DNA from: an uncultured Lentisphaerota bacterium
GTDB taxonomy: Bacteria; Verrucomicrobiota; Kiritimatiellia; CAIQIC01
DNA length: 64,000 nt
Assembly (NCBI GenBank): GCA_903889245.1
Contig: CAISWQ010000065.1
Span: forward strand, 62,001-126,000
Reading direction: 5' to 3'
The translations under genes and the position numbers were made by a program. Positions 24,306 through 31,884 of this stretch are shown here, in pieces (position 1 is the stretch's first letter; each line of letters opens with the position of its first letter). Below the pieces are notes generated by a model. The model saw nothing but the letters and a program-made list of their open reading frames with translations, was not told where the DNA came from and searched no databases.

Positions 24306-25378
24306 TGCTCGAAACGGCCATCACCATCGCGGCCCTGCTGCTCGGCCTCGCCGGCCTCGGCTGGTTCCTCCACCGCAGTCTGCAGGCCGCGCTGACCCAG
24401 CGGCGCGACGACCAGGCGCTGACGCTCCTCCAAAACCAGGTGCAGGCCACCGTTGCGCAGGTCGGCCAGGTACGCGACAGCGTCCAGCAGATCGCCGGGC
24501 AGATGAACGCCTCGCTCGCCGAGACGCGCAAGGCGATGGATACGCGGCTCGACAATGCCGCGCGCGTCGTCGGCGATGTCTCCAAGCACCTCGGCCAGCT
24601 CGATGAGTCCGCCAAGCGCATCTTCGATGTCGGCCGCGACATCGCGGGGTTGCAGGACATCCTGCGCGCGCCCAAGCTGCGCGGTGGCCTCGGCGAATTG
24701 TTCCTGGGCGACCTGCTCGCGCAGATTCTCCCGCCGGACCACTTCGCGTTGCAGCACGGTTTCCAGGGCGGCGAGAAGGTGGATGCCGTCATCCGCCTCA
24801 AGGCCGGGCTCGTGCCGGTGGACGCCAAGTTCCCGCTCGAAAACTTCCAGCGCCTCCTCCGCGCCGCGAGCGACGACGAGCGCGCCACCGCCCGCCGCGT
24901 CTTCGTCAAGGACGTGCAGACGCACATTGACGCCATCGCCAAGAAATACATCCGGCCCGACGAGGACACCTTCGACTTCGCGCTGATGTACATCCCGGCG
25001 GAGAATGTCTACTACGAAGTCATCGTCAAGGACGACGAGTTCGGCGGCGAGTCCAAGCTCTTCAACTACGCGCTCGCGCGCCGCGTGATCCCCGTTTCGC
25101 CGAACAGCTTCTATGCCTATCTGCAAACGATTCTGCTCGGTCTCAAGGGCCTGCGCGTCGAGGAGAGCGCGCGGCAGATCATGGGCCACCTCGCACGCCT
25201 GCAGAAGGACTTCGCCGGTTTCGGCGAGAGCTTCGAACTCGTCGGCCAGCACCTGGCCAATGCGCAGAAGAAATTCGAGGAAGCCGACAAGCGCTTCGAC
25301 AAGGTCGCCGCGAAGCTCGAACAGATTTCCGGCGCCGCCGCCGAGACCACCACCGCCCTGCCCCCGCCAGCAGCCTGA
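24305..25378 (+). CDS. rmuC: DNA recombination protein RmuC
   Basis: A 357-residue protein with an N-terminal membrane helix (about residues 3-21), a long coiled coil (about 30-110) and the RmuC domain. Family motifs are GGLGELFLGDLLAQILP, VDAVIRLKAGLVPVDAKFPLENF, KDVQTHIDAIAKKYI and the Asp/Glu cluster in FALMYIPAENVYYE. The domain is a predicted restriction-endonuclease-like fold that limits DNA inversions and rearrangements. In a genome packed with inverted repeats this is a noteworthy neighbour. The start ATG shares a base with the usp stop codon. Confidence 0.93.
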   Translation: MLETAITIAALLLGLAGLGWFLHRSLQAALTQRRDDQALTLLQNQVQATVAQVGQVRDSVQQIAGQMNASLAETRKAMDTRLDNAARVVGDVSKHLGQLDESAKRIFDVGRDIAGLQDILRAPKLRGGLGELFLGDLLAQILPPDHFALQHGFQGGEKVDAVIRLKAGLVPVDAKFPLENFQRLLRAASDDERATARRVFVKDVQTHIDAIAKKYIRPDEDTFDFALMYIPAENVYYEVIVKDDEFGGESKLFNYALARRVIPVSPNSFYAYLQTILLGLKGLRVEESARQIMGHLARLQKDFAGFGESFELVGQHLANAQKKFEEADKRFDKVAAKLEQISGAAAETTTALPPPAA

Positions 25379-25382
25379 CGTT

Positions 25383-25431
25383 TTCCAAGGGGGTCTGGAA
25401 AACTTCCGCGCCGGATTTCCAAGGTTTGGGA
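25383..25431. repeat. Phased palindrome pair before parA
   Basis: Units start at 25383 and 25417. The interval is 34 bp because the first core carries three extra bases (TTCCAAGGGGGTCTGGAA); without them it would be 31. The second is TTCCAAGGTTTGGGAA. They lie between rmuC and the parA promoter. Confidence 0.85.
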
Positions 25432-25441
25432 AAGTTGCCGC

Positions 25442-25471
25442 TTGAATCCGGCGCGGCGCGCGGGCTATGCT
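25442..25471 (+). promoter_or_regulatory. Promoter of parA-like gene
   Basis: TTGAAT (25442-25447) and TATGCT (25466-25471) with an 18 bp spacer, 23 bp before the ATG. The predicted leader is about 17 nt and has no clear ribosome site. Confidence 0.5.
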
Positions 25472-25494
25472 CCGCGCGCTTTTCGGACGCACGC

Positions 25495-26412
25495 ATGGCG
25501 CACAACCGGGTCATTTCGATCGCCAATCAGAAGGGCGGCGTGGGTAAGACCACGACGTCGGTCAACCTTGCCGCCTGCCTCGCCGAGCGACGGCAGCAGG
25601 TGCTGCTGATTGATCTGGACCCGCAGGCCAACGCGACCAGCGGCATCGGCGTTGGGCAGCGGGAGGGCGGCAGCATCTACCGCGCGCTGCTCGGTGACAC
25701 CCATGTAAAGGAATTGGTGGTGCCCACCGCGATCGAGCACCTTGACCTGATCCCCTCGGAGGTGGACCTCGCCGGCGCAGAGATTGATGTGGCCCGCGCC
25801 GACCGTTACCTGCACCGTTTCGCCGAGGCGCTCGCACCGTTGCGCGCAGCGGCGCACTATGACTTCATCCTCGTGGACTGCCCGCCCTCGCTGGGCATCC
25901 TGACCATGAACGCGCTCTGCGGCTCGGACTCGATCCTGATCCCAATCCAGAGCGAGTACTACGCGCTCGAGGGCCTGACCGTGATCGAGCGCGTCATCAG
26001 CCAACTGCGCGCGAGCGGCGCCAACCCGCGACTGGAGATCGAAGGTATCGTGATGACGATGTATGACGGCCGCACGAACCTCGCGCAACAAGTGGTCGCC
26101 GAAGTCGTGAAGCATTTTGGCGAGAAGGTGTTCGAGACCTTGATCCCCCGCAGCGTACGTTTGAGCGAAGCCCCGAGCTACGGCCAGCCGATCATCGTCT
26201 ATGACAAGCATTGCACCGGTACTGCCGCCTATCGCCAGCTCGCGCGCGAGTTTCTCAAGCGACGCAAGGCGGAAGACACCCCGCCGATCGTGACCGCGGA
26301 CGTCACGGAAGCCGCGCCACAACCGGCGGTTGAGCCGCAACCTGACGCAACAGCCGAAGCACAGACAGCGCCGGTGGCTGCGGCAGCGAGCCTCCCGCCG
26401 GCCCCCGCCTGA
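25495..26412 (+). CDS. parA: ParA/Soj-family ATPase
   Basis: A 305-residue deviant-Walker ATPase. The motif SIANQKGGVGKTTTSVNLA has the signature Lys of ParA/MinD proteins. FILVDCPPSLGILTMNAL is Walker B, and the chromosomal Soj motifs SEYYALEGL and IPRSVRLSEAPSYGQPI are present. It lacks the N-terminal helix-turn-helix of plasmid ParA, so it is of the chromosomal Soj type. No parB lies beside it: the next gene is the convergent eboE. The C-terminal 40 residues are a Pro/Ala/Gln-rich tail not found in typical Soj. The start at 25495 is consistent with the promoter. Confidence 0.94.
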   Translation: MAHNRVISIANQKGGVGKTTTSVNLAACLAERRQQVLLIDLDPQANATSGIGVGQREGGSIYRALLGDTHVKELVVPTAIEHLDLIPSEVDLAGAEIDVARADRYLHRFAEALAPLRAAAHYDFILVDCPPSLGILTMNALCGSDSILIPIQSEYYALEGLTVIERVISQLRASGANPRLEIEGIVMTMYDGRTNLAQQVVAEVVKHFGEKVFETLIPRSVRLSEAPSYGQPIIVYDKHCTGTAAYRQLAREFLKRRKAEDTPPIVTADVTEAAPQPAVEPQPDATAEAQTAPVAAAASLPPAPA

Positions 26413-26421
26413 TGCTTGTGA

Positions 26422-27606
26422 TTAGAGGCGTTGTTGGACCCAGGCCAGCTCGCGACTGATACATTCAACCACGCCGCCGGCGCGCAAGGCCTCCGGCAAA
26501 ACGGAAAAGGTGTAGGTCTCGACCTCCAGGTGCTCCGTCGCCGCGCACGCCTCACGGAAAAATTCCGCATCGAGCAACGCGGCCGTCGAGCGCAGCGCCG
26601 CCCCACCCTCCCAGAACAGCGGCACATGGAAATGCACGCGCACCGTTTCCAGCGCAGCAGTCTGCGCCATGGCCGGCAGCGCCTCGGTCAGATCGGGCCA
26701 CGCCCGCAGCTCGCCACTCTTCAACCGCGCCTTGGTCTGGTGCAGATAGACCGGCTCATCAAACGGCTGCAATGCGTCCAGTTCCTGTGGGCGGGAGCTA
26801 CAGCTCCCGCGCGCAGCAGCACAAGCCAGCTCCAGCGCCGCGCTGATTTGAATCTTGGGAACGCGGATACCGGCGGCGCGGTAGCGGCGCAACGCCTCCA
26901 GCGGCGACTCGAATTGCAAGGCGACGTGGCAGGTGTCGAGGCAGACGCCGAGGTGCCGCCGCACCGCCGCGCGTTCGGCGGCATCGGCGCACGCGGCGGC
27001 GAGCGGGCCGGCAAAAAAATGCAGCACTTCGGCGGTCGTCTCCAGCGCGCAGTACGGCTCCGGCTCCAGCCCCACCTGAATTTCGCGCCCGGTTTTGTCG
27101 CGCAGCGCCGCGAGATGCCGCGCGCAGGCGACGAGATTTTCCGCCATCACGCTGATGTCCGCCTCCGTCAGGATCCACGGCTTGAACGAGCCTGGCAGCG
27201 TGCTGATGCTGCCGCTGACACCCTCCGGCAAAAGGTCGGCGAGGATGTCGGCCAGCAGGCGGGTGTAGTCGAGGCGCTCACGCGTGCGCCAGTCGGGCGC
27301 ATAGACTTTTTCCTTCACGCGCGCGCCATGGAACCGGCCGAAGGGAAAACCGTTGAGCGTGAAGACGTAGAGGCCGAGCGCCTCCAGCTCGGCGCGCAGC
27401 GCCCGGCGCGCCGCCGGCGCGCGCAGCTCCTCCGCGGCCGTCGCGCCGAGCCGCAGCCCCAACCCGAACGGCGCCGACGGAGAAAGCCGTTGCTGCACCG
27501 CGACCGCGTGCTGCCGGATAGCCGCCAAATTTTCCGCGAGCGTCTCGCCCGGATGAATATTTAGGCAGTAGGTCAGGTGCAACGGCGGATGGTGGCGAAG
27601 TTGCAT
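26422..27606 (-). CDS. eboE: EboE-like TIM-barrel protein (metabolite traffic cluster)
   Basis: A 394-residue xylose isomerase-like barrel with the EboE hallmarks: LTYCLNIHPGETLAENL at the start, GLYVFTLNGFPFGRFHG, VYAPDWRTRERLDYT and SGSISTLPGSFK. Metal-type residues lie in VGLEPEPYCALE and CLDTCHVAL. The ebo genes (eboA-F) are known from cyanobacteria and other bacteria, where they are linked to export of a metabolite precursor to the periplasm. EboE itself has no proven reaction. Residues of about 266-273 (ARGSCSSRPQ) are encoded by a copy of the GCGGGAGCTACAGCTCCCGC repeat inserted in frame. It is the last gene of the eboC-F-D-E operon and converges on parA. Confidence 0.88.
   Translation of the reverse strand: MQLRHHPPLHLTYCLNIHPGETLAENLAAIRQHAVAVQQRLSPSAPFGLGLRLGATAAEELRAPAARRALRAELEALGLYVFTLNGFPFGRFHGARVKEKVYAPDWRTRERLDYTRLLADILADLLPEGVSGSISTLPGSFKPWILTEADISVMAENLVACARHLAALRDKTGREIQVGLEPEPYCALETTAEVLHFFAGPLAAACADAAERAAVRRHLGVCLDTCHVALQFESPLEALRRYRAAGIRVPKIQISAALELACAAARGSCSSRPQELDALQPFDEPVYLHQTKARLKSGELRAWPDLTEALPAMAQTAALETVRVHFHVPLFWEGGAALRSTAALLDAEFFREACAATEHLEVETYTFSVLPEALRAGGVVECISRELAWVQQRL
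26787..26810. repeat. GGGAGCTACAGCTCCC repeat inserted in frame in eboE
   Basis: A near-perfect palindrome, GCGGGAGCTACAGCTCCCGC, preceded by GTGG, lies in the eboE coding region. The same GTGGGCGGGAGCTACAGCTC occurs outside genes at 52055-52132, showing that it is a dispersed element. Confidence 0.85.
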
Positions 27607-27617
27607 GGAAGATTCTT

Positions 27618-27690
27618 ATCCACAGATTACACGGATTTCACGGATTTTTTCGCATGTTCCCCATCGGTGAAAGCTGTGCAATCTGTGGAT
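27618..27690. repeat. ATCCACAGATTACAC-type inverted repeat at the 3' end of eboD
   Basis: ATCCACAGATTACAC (27618-27632) and its near-complement GTGCAATCTGTGGAT (27676-27690) flank ACGGATTTCACGGATTTTT. Similar ATCCACAGATTACACGGATT elements recur in many environmental genomes. Here the element supplies the last 20 or so codons and the stop codon of eboD. Confidence 0.7.
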
Positions 27691-28847
27691 GAATTTATCT
27701 GTTTCAATTCATTTGCGCAGGCGGCCATCACGCGTTGATCCACCGCATGGATTTCTTTTTTGCGGCCAACGCCCTGCGGCAGCGTAAGGGCGAGTTCGCC
27801 TCCGAGATGTTCGCGGAAGTCTGCCAAGCCTTGGAAAAGCGCCAGATGGCCGGCGCGGTCGCGCCGCGCGAGTTCGGGATACCAGACCGGCAGGCCGGCC
27901 TGCATCAGGCCGCGCACCAGCGCGCGGAAAGCTTTGGCCGCCAGTTGGCCGAGCCGTACGGCGTAGGCGGCGTCGAGCGCAATGCCGGCGGCGACCGCCT
28001 GGCCGTGGCCAATACGGTAGCGCGACAGTACCTCCAGCCGATGCGCCGACCAGTGGCCGAAATCCAGCGGGCGCGCGCGACCCATCTCGAAGGGGTCGCC
28101 ACCGCGCGCGATGTGGTCGAGGTGCAGTTCGGCGCAGCGCGTAATCAGCCGCGCCATCGCCTGCGGCTCGCGTTGCCGCAGCGCCGGCGCGTTCCGGCAG
28201 AGCCAGCGGAAAAACTTCGCGTCCTTGATCAGCGCGACCTTGAACGCCTCCGCGACGCCGCCGCGCCAGTCGCGGTCGGACAGGGTCCCGAGCAACGCAA
28301 AATCGTTGACGACCGCGAAGGGCGGGGCAAAGGTGCCGACCAGGTTCTTCGCCGCGCCGAAATTCACGGCGGTCTTGACGCCAACGCCGGAATCGCACTG
28401 GGCCAGCACCGTGGTCGGCAGCCGCACCACGCGCAAGCCGCGATGCACCAGCGAGGCCGCGAACCCGACCACGTCCAACACCGCGCCACCACCAATAATG
28501 ACGACGTAGGCATGGCGATCGAGATGATGGGCAAGCAAAACGCGCACGATCCGCTGCGCCGACTGGAAGGAGTGCTTTGCGGCTTCGCCGCCGCGCACAA
28601 GCTGCGGCGGCGCGACGAGCGCGAGGCGGTGGCGATAGTGGCGGAAATATTGCTCCACCCGGCCGGGCAACTCCGGGCGGGCGTGCGCCAGCCCGGAATC
28701 CACAAACACCAGTGCACGCCGACGGTCGGGTTCCTTCAACCGGTCCAGCGCCCAGCCGAGCGCGAGGTTGTGCGTGTCGAACGCGTCATGGGTGAACACC
28801 ACCGGGAAATCGAAGGCCACAGCCAGTTTCTGCTCCACGAGCTTCAT
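27627..28847 (-). CDS. eboD: EboD-like sugar phosphate cyclase / 3-dehydroquinate synthase homologue
   Basis: A 406-residue AroB-fold cyclase distinct from the real aroB of this window. The NAD motif is IIGGGAVLDVVGF, the phosphate loop is LPTTVLAQCDSGVGVKTAVNFG, then NLVGTFAPP, GGVAEAFKVALIKD, and zinc ligands in LDFGHWSAHRLE and IGHGQAVAAG. The Ser-Ser-Val-Gly-Gly-Lys of AroB is changed to Asp-Ser-Gly-Val-Gly-Val-Lys, a hallmark of EboD proteins. They are thought to make a cyclic product from a sugar phosphate, but substrate and product are unproven. The start at 28847 overlaps the eboF stop by 4 bp. The C-terminal 20 residues come from a dispersed repeat, so the native end is probably lost or extended. 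Confidence 0.88.
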   Translation of the reverse strand: MKLVEQKLAVAFDFPVVFTHDAFDTHNLALGWALDRLKEPDRRRALVFVDSGLAHARPELPGRVEQYFRHYRHRLALVAPPQLVRGGEAAKHSFQSAQRIVRVLLAHHLDRHAYVVIIGGGAVLDVVGFAASLVHRGLRVVRLPTTVLAQCDSGVGVKTAVNFGAAKNLVGTFAPPFAVVNDFALLGTLSDRDWRGGVAEAFKVALIKDAKFFRWLCRNAPALRQREPQAMARLITRCAELHLDHIARGGDPFEMGRARPLDFGHWSAHRLEVLSRYRIGHGQAVAAGIALDAAYAVRLGQLAAKAFRALVRGLMQAGLPVWYPELARRDRAGHLALFQGLADFREHLGGELALTLPQGVGRKKEIHAVDQRVMAACANELKQINSSTDCTAFTDGEHAKKSVKSV

Positions 28848-30106
28848 AGGTGCGCCAGATGTTGCTTCAACTGTCGCGCCAAGTCGAGCAAGGAGGTCGC
28901 CTGCTCCAGCGGCAGCGAGGCGGCGAGCGCGACCTCGCGGCCGGGTCCGGCGAGGCCGTGCGTGCCGCGGATGCGCGCCGCGTCCTGGCTGACCGAGCCG
29001 GGCGGCCAGCCCCAGAGCAACTCGCACGGGTCGTAGCCGGGTTTGTTGTGGATGTCCACGTGCCCGGCGAAATCCGGCGCCTCGCGTTTCTCACTCCACC
29101 ACGGATAGGCGAACCAGCGGCCCGGCTGCGCGGCCACCAGAATATCGCCGCCGCGCTCGTGGAGGGCGCCGACGCCATCCAGTTTTTCCAACACGTGACG
29201 CACCTCGGCGCGGCGCGACGCCTCGAGCACGCTCACCAGCGCGACCTGATGATCGCACATGGCGAACGCGGGGCTGGCAAAGAAATCCGGATAGGCGCGG
29301 CCGGCGATGATGCGCGGCTGGAAGAGCCCGGCCGCGCGCAGGGCGCGGTTGGGGAACACGGGCGCGCCGGTGACGCGTTCGATCGCGTAGTCGCCACAGA
29401 TGAGGATGTGGTAGCCGGTGGCGGCGGCGGTTTTCCAAAGCTTGGAAAGCCAGGCATAGGTTTTTTCCAAGGCTTGGAAAACCTTGTCGTGACCGGGACC
29501 GTGGCGCTGCAGGTCGTAGTCGAGATGCGGCAGGTACGTGAGCAGCAGGTCGGGCACAAGGCCCGGCGCGGACATCACGGCGCAGGTCGCCTCTACAATC
29601 CAGTCGGTGGCGCGGTGCGAGGCGAACGGGCCCCAGTAGTGCAGCAGGTTGAACGGCCGGCCGAGCTCGGCGCAGAGGCGCGCGTAGAGGTCGTGCGGCT
29701 GCGAGTAGCAATCCTGGAGCATCCCGCCGTGGTGCTTGTGCACCGGCTTGGGCGAGAGGATGAAATCGGCCTGTTCGCCGAGGCTCTGCTGCCAGAACAG
29801 CAGGCCGACTTTTTTCCCGCGCGCGCGGAAATTATTCCAGATACGCTCGCCGGGGACGAGGTGGGCGGACTGCTCCCAGAAGGAAACCTTGCGGAGCTGG
29901 CGCAGGAAGAGGCCGTTGGCTTCCAGGCCGCCTTCGGCCGGTGTCAGCGAGGTGCGCAGTGCCGCCTGCACGGGACAGGTGAGGGCGGGGAAAACCGTTT
30001 CCAGTTTTTGGAACGTGAGCGGCGCGGGCGGCGGCCGCTGCTGCACGAGCGACCAGCCGAGCGCGGCGACATCCACCAGCAGGATTTTGTTTTTCGCCAC
30101 GCTCAT
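28844..30106 (-). CDS. eboF: EboF-like alkaline phosphatase/phosphodiesterase-superfamily protein with in-frame palindromes
   Basis: A 420-residue type I phosphodiesterase/nucleotide pyrophosphatase-fold protein. KILLVDVAALG gives the first metal Asp. TVFPALTCPVQAALRTSL holds the nucleophile Thr. YLPHLDYDLQRHGP, ICGDYAIERV and the late His in VDIHNKPGYDP supply the other metal ligands. This is the expected partner in ebo clusters. Residues of about 210-225 (FQALEKTYAWLSKLWK) are encoded by two palindrome units 32 bp apart, in the helix that normally precedes the ICGDYAI strand. Length is not visibly increased, so the palindromes may have replaced native sequence. It is 3 bp after eboC and overlaps eboD. 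Confidence 0.86.
   Translation of the reverse strand: MSVAKNKILLVDVAALGWSLVQQRPPPAPLTFQKLETVFPALTCPVQAALRTSLTPAEGGLEANGLFLRQLRKVSFWEQSAHLVPGERIWNNFRARGKKVGLLFWQQSLGEQADFILSPKPVHKHHGGMLQDCYSQPHDLYARLCAELGRPFNLLHYWGPFASHRATDWIVEATCAVMSAPGLVPDLLLTYLPHLDYDLQRHGPGHDKVFQALEKTYAWLSKLWKTAAATGYHILICGDYAIERVTGAPVFPNRALRAAGLFQPRIIAGRAYPDFFASPAFAMCDHQVALVSVLEASRRAEVRHVLEKLDGVGALHERGGDILVAAQPGRWFAYPWWSEKREAPDFAGHVDIHNKPGYDPCELLWGWPPGSVSQDAARIRGTHGLAGPGREVALAASLPLEQATSLLDLARQLKQHLAHL
29433..29479. repeat. Phased palindrome pair inside eboF
   Basis: Units at 29433 (TTCCAAAGCTTGGAA) and 29465 (TTCCAAGGCTTGGAA), 32 bp apart, in the reading frame of eboF. A weaker TTCCAGTTTTTGGAA at 29999 in the same gene may be chance. 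Confidence 0.9.
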
Positions 30107-30109
30107 CGT

Positions 30110-30886
30110 TCAACTCATATAGAACCGTTTTGCAAGCCAGCCGCTGACCGGCCAGAGCACCAGCAGCGCGGCGGCGACAAACCAGCCCGCCGCGCCCGCG
30201 CCGAGCCAGAGACTGGCCGCAAGGCAGAACGCCGCTTGCAGCGGCAGCAGCCCGCGCAGCAGTGCGCCAATCAGCCGCGCGCGGCCGGTCTGCACTTCCC
30301 GTTGCGCGAGCAGCGACACCGCCGCGATATACACCAGCAGTATGACCGCCGCCGCGCCCAGGCCGACCATGTGGTCGAAGGGGACGCCACGCAAACCGCT
30401 GGGCAGAACGCGGGTGGAAGCGGCGGCGCCGAGCAAAAGGTTCAATCCGCGGCACAGGCCGAGCGCCAGCGGCCCCACCACCGGCGAGGCTTTCATCATG
30501 GTGTTATAAAACGTGATGACCAGGAACAGCAGCACCGCGACGTTCAGCGCCTCGCCGCCGGCCAGCCACGCGAGTACAGGCGCAACACACGCCAGCGCCA
30601 GGGCCACGGTGACCGCGCGGATGGGCGCGATCCGCCGGGAGGGTAGTGGCCGCTGCGGCCGCTCACGGGCATCCACCTTGAAGTCCGCGATGTCGTTGGA
30701 GAGCAGGCCGAACGCGTAAAGGCAGAGGCTGGCCAGCACGGCGAGCAGCAGCGCCGGATGCCAGACGCCGCCGACCACCAGCAACCAGCCGGCGAGCACG
30801 TCGCCGGGCACGGTCAGCAGATTCGGCACGCGCAACAATTCCAGCCACGCCCGCCCTGCACCGGCCTCTTCAACCTTGGTCTCCAT
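30110..30886 (-). CDS. eboC: EboC-like UbiA-family prenyltransferase
   Basis: A 258-residue integral membrane protein with about seven to nine helices. The UbiA signature is visible in two places: a modified first aspartate motif (LSNDIADFKVDARERPQRPLPSRRI, about residues 60-85, with the N-D-x-x-D and R-P-x-R-P-L-P-S pattern) and a reduced second motif. Members attach or process isoprenoid groups, and in ebo clusters the protein is the presumed membrane component. The start at 30886 is chosen because TATAGT ends seven bases upstream; a Met at 30934 lies upstream of the -10 box. It is the first gene of eboC-F-D-E. eboA and the TatD-like eboB are not present in this window. Confidence 0.88.
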   Translation of the reverse strand: METKVEEAGAGRAWLELLRVPNLLTVPGDVLAGWLLVVGGVWHPALLLAVLASLCLYAFGLLSNDIADFKVDARERPQRPLPSRRIAPIRAVTVALALACVAPVLAWLAGGEALNVAVLLFLVITFYNTMMKASPVVGPLALGLCRGLNLLLGAAASTRVLPSGLRGVPFDHMVGLGAAAVILLVYIAAVSLLAQREVQTGRARLIGALLRGLLPLQAAFCLAASLWLGAGAAGWFVAAALLVLWPVSGWLAKRFYMS

Positions 30887-30893
30887 GGCGGCG

Positions 30894-30922
30894 ACTATAG
30901 TCCGCCACACCCGGCCGGGCAA
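30894..30922 (-). promoter_or_regulatory. Promoter of the ebo operon, predicted leaderless
   Basis: On the minus strand TTGCCC (30922-30917) and TATAGT (30899-30894) are 17 bp apart, and the eboC ATG starts seven bases after the -10 box. The -35 lies only 26 bp from the -35 of the divergent nfnA promoter. Confidence 0.65.
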
Positions 30923-30948
30923 CTTGGAAGCCATACACGGGAAACGGC

Positions 30949-30977
30949 TTGACGCTCACGGAGGCAATCGCTATAGC
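30949..30977 (+). promoter_or_regulatory. Promoter of nfnAB
   Basis: TTGACG (30949-30954) and TATAGC (30972-30977) with a 17 bp spacer, about 43 bp before the nfnA ATG. It argues against a start codon at 30949. Confidence 0.65.
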
Positions 30978-31020
30978 ACGCGCGCCCGATGAGATCACAA
31001 CTTTGCAACGAGATCGCGCC

Positions 31021-31884
31021 ATGAATACAATCTTGAAGAAAACGCAGCTCTCCGATGATGTCGTCCAACTGCGCGTGGCCGCCCCGCTGATCGCGGAGGA
31101 GCGCAAGCCGGGCCAGTTCGTCATCGTCCAGGTGGATAGCGATTTCGGCGAGCGTATCCCGCTGACGATTGCCGATGCGGACGCCAGGGAGGGCTCGATC
31201 ACGCTCATCTTCCAAGTCGTCGGCAAGACGACGATGCGGATGGCGGCGCTGAAGGAAGGCGACGTGATCGAGAACATCCTCGGCCCGCTCGGCCGGCCGA
31301 CGCATATCGAGAAGCTCGGCACGGTGGTCTGCGTCGGCGGCGGCATCGGCGTCGCGCCGTTGCACCCGATCGCGCAAGGCTTCAAGCAGGCGGGCAACAA
31401 GGTCATCATCATCCTCGGCGCGCGCAACCAGAAGCTGCTGATCCTCGAAAAGGAAATGCGCGCGATTGCCGATGAACTGATCATCTGCACCGACGACGGC
31501 TCCTACGGCCGCAAGGCCCTCGTCACCGAGCCGCTCAAGGAACTCTGCCAGCAGGCGCCGAAGCCGGACTTCGTCGTCGCCATCGGCCCGCCGATCATGA
31601 TGAAGTTCTGCGCCGAGACGACGCGCCCGTTCGCGGTGCCCACGTTTGTCTCGCTCAACACGATCATGGTGGATGGCACCGGCATGTGCGGCGGCTGCCG
31701 CGTCACGGTCGGCGACGAGACCAAGTTTGTCTGCGTGGATGGTCCGGAGTTCGACGGCCACAAGGTGGACTTCGACAACATGATGAAGCGCCTGCGCGCC
31801 TACAAGACGCTCGAAGACCAGGCGCGCCACACCTGCAAGCTCCAGCAGGAGATCGCCCGCAAAGAGAGCGAGATGAAGCCATGA
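31021..31884 (+). CDS. nfnA: NfnA-like (sulfide dehydrogenase beta) FAD/NAD-binding subunit
   Basis: A 287-residue ferredoxin-NADP reductase-type subunit. GQFVIVQVDSDFGERIPLTI binds FAD and VVCVGGGIGVAPLHPIA binds the dinucleotide. The C-terminal DGTGMCGGCRVTV (Cys about 223 and 226, further Cys in FVCVDGPEF) holds a [2Fe-2S] cluster. Together with the next gene it forms NfnAB, an electron-bifurcating NADH-dependent ferredoxin:NADP oxidoreductase of anaerobes (also named sulfide dehydrogenase SudBA). This suggests an anaerobic or facultative lifestyle. The start at 31021 is downstream of a good promoter, and the stop overlaps nfnB by 4 bp. Confidence 0.92.
   Translation: MNTILKKTQLSDDVVQLRVAAPLIAEERKPGQFVIVQVDSDFGERIPLTIADADAREGSITLIFQVVGKTTMRMAALKEGDVIENILGPLGRPTHIEKLGTVVCVGGGIGVAPLHPIAQGFKQAGNKVIIILGARNQKLLILEKEMRAIADELIICTDDGSYGRKALVTEPLKELCQQAPKPDFVVAIGPPIMMKFCAETTRPFAVPTFVSLNTIMVDGTGMCGGCRVTVGDETKFVCVDGPEFDGHKVDFDNMMKRLRAYKTLEDQARHTCKLQQEIARKESEMKP

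Noticed and set aside
27822-27836. TGCCAAGCCTTGGAA in eboD as a palindrome insertion
   Set aside because: A single unit without a phased partner, with one mismatch in the left arm; its residues FQGLADF may be native, so it was not counted among the arrays.
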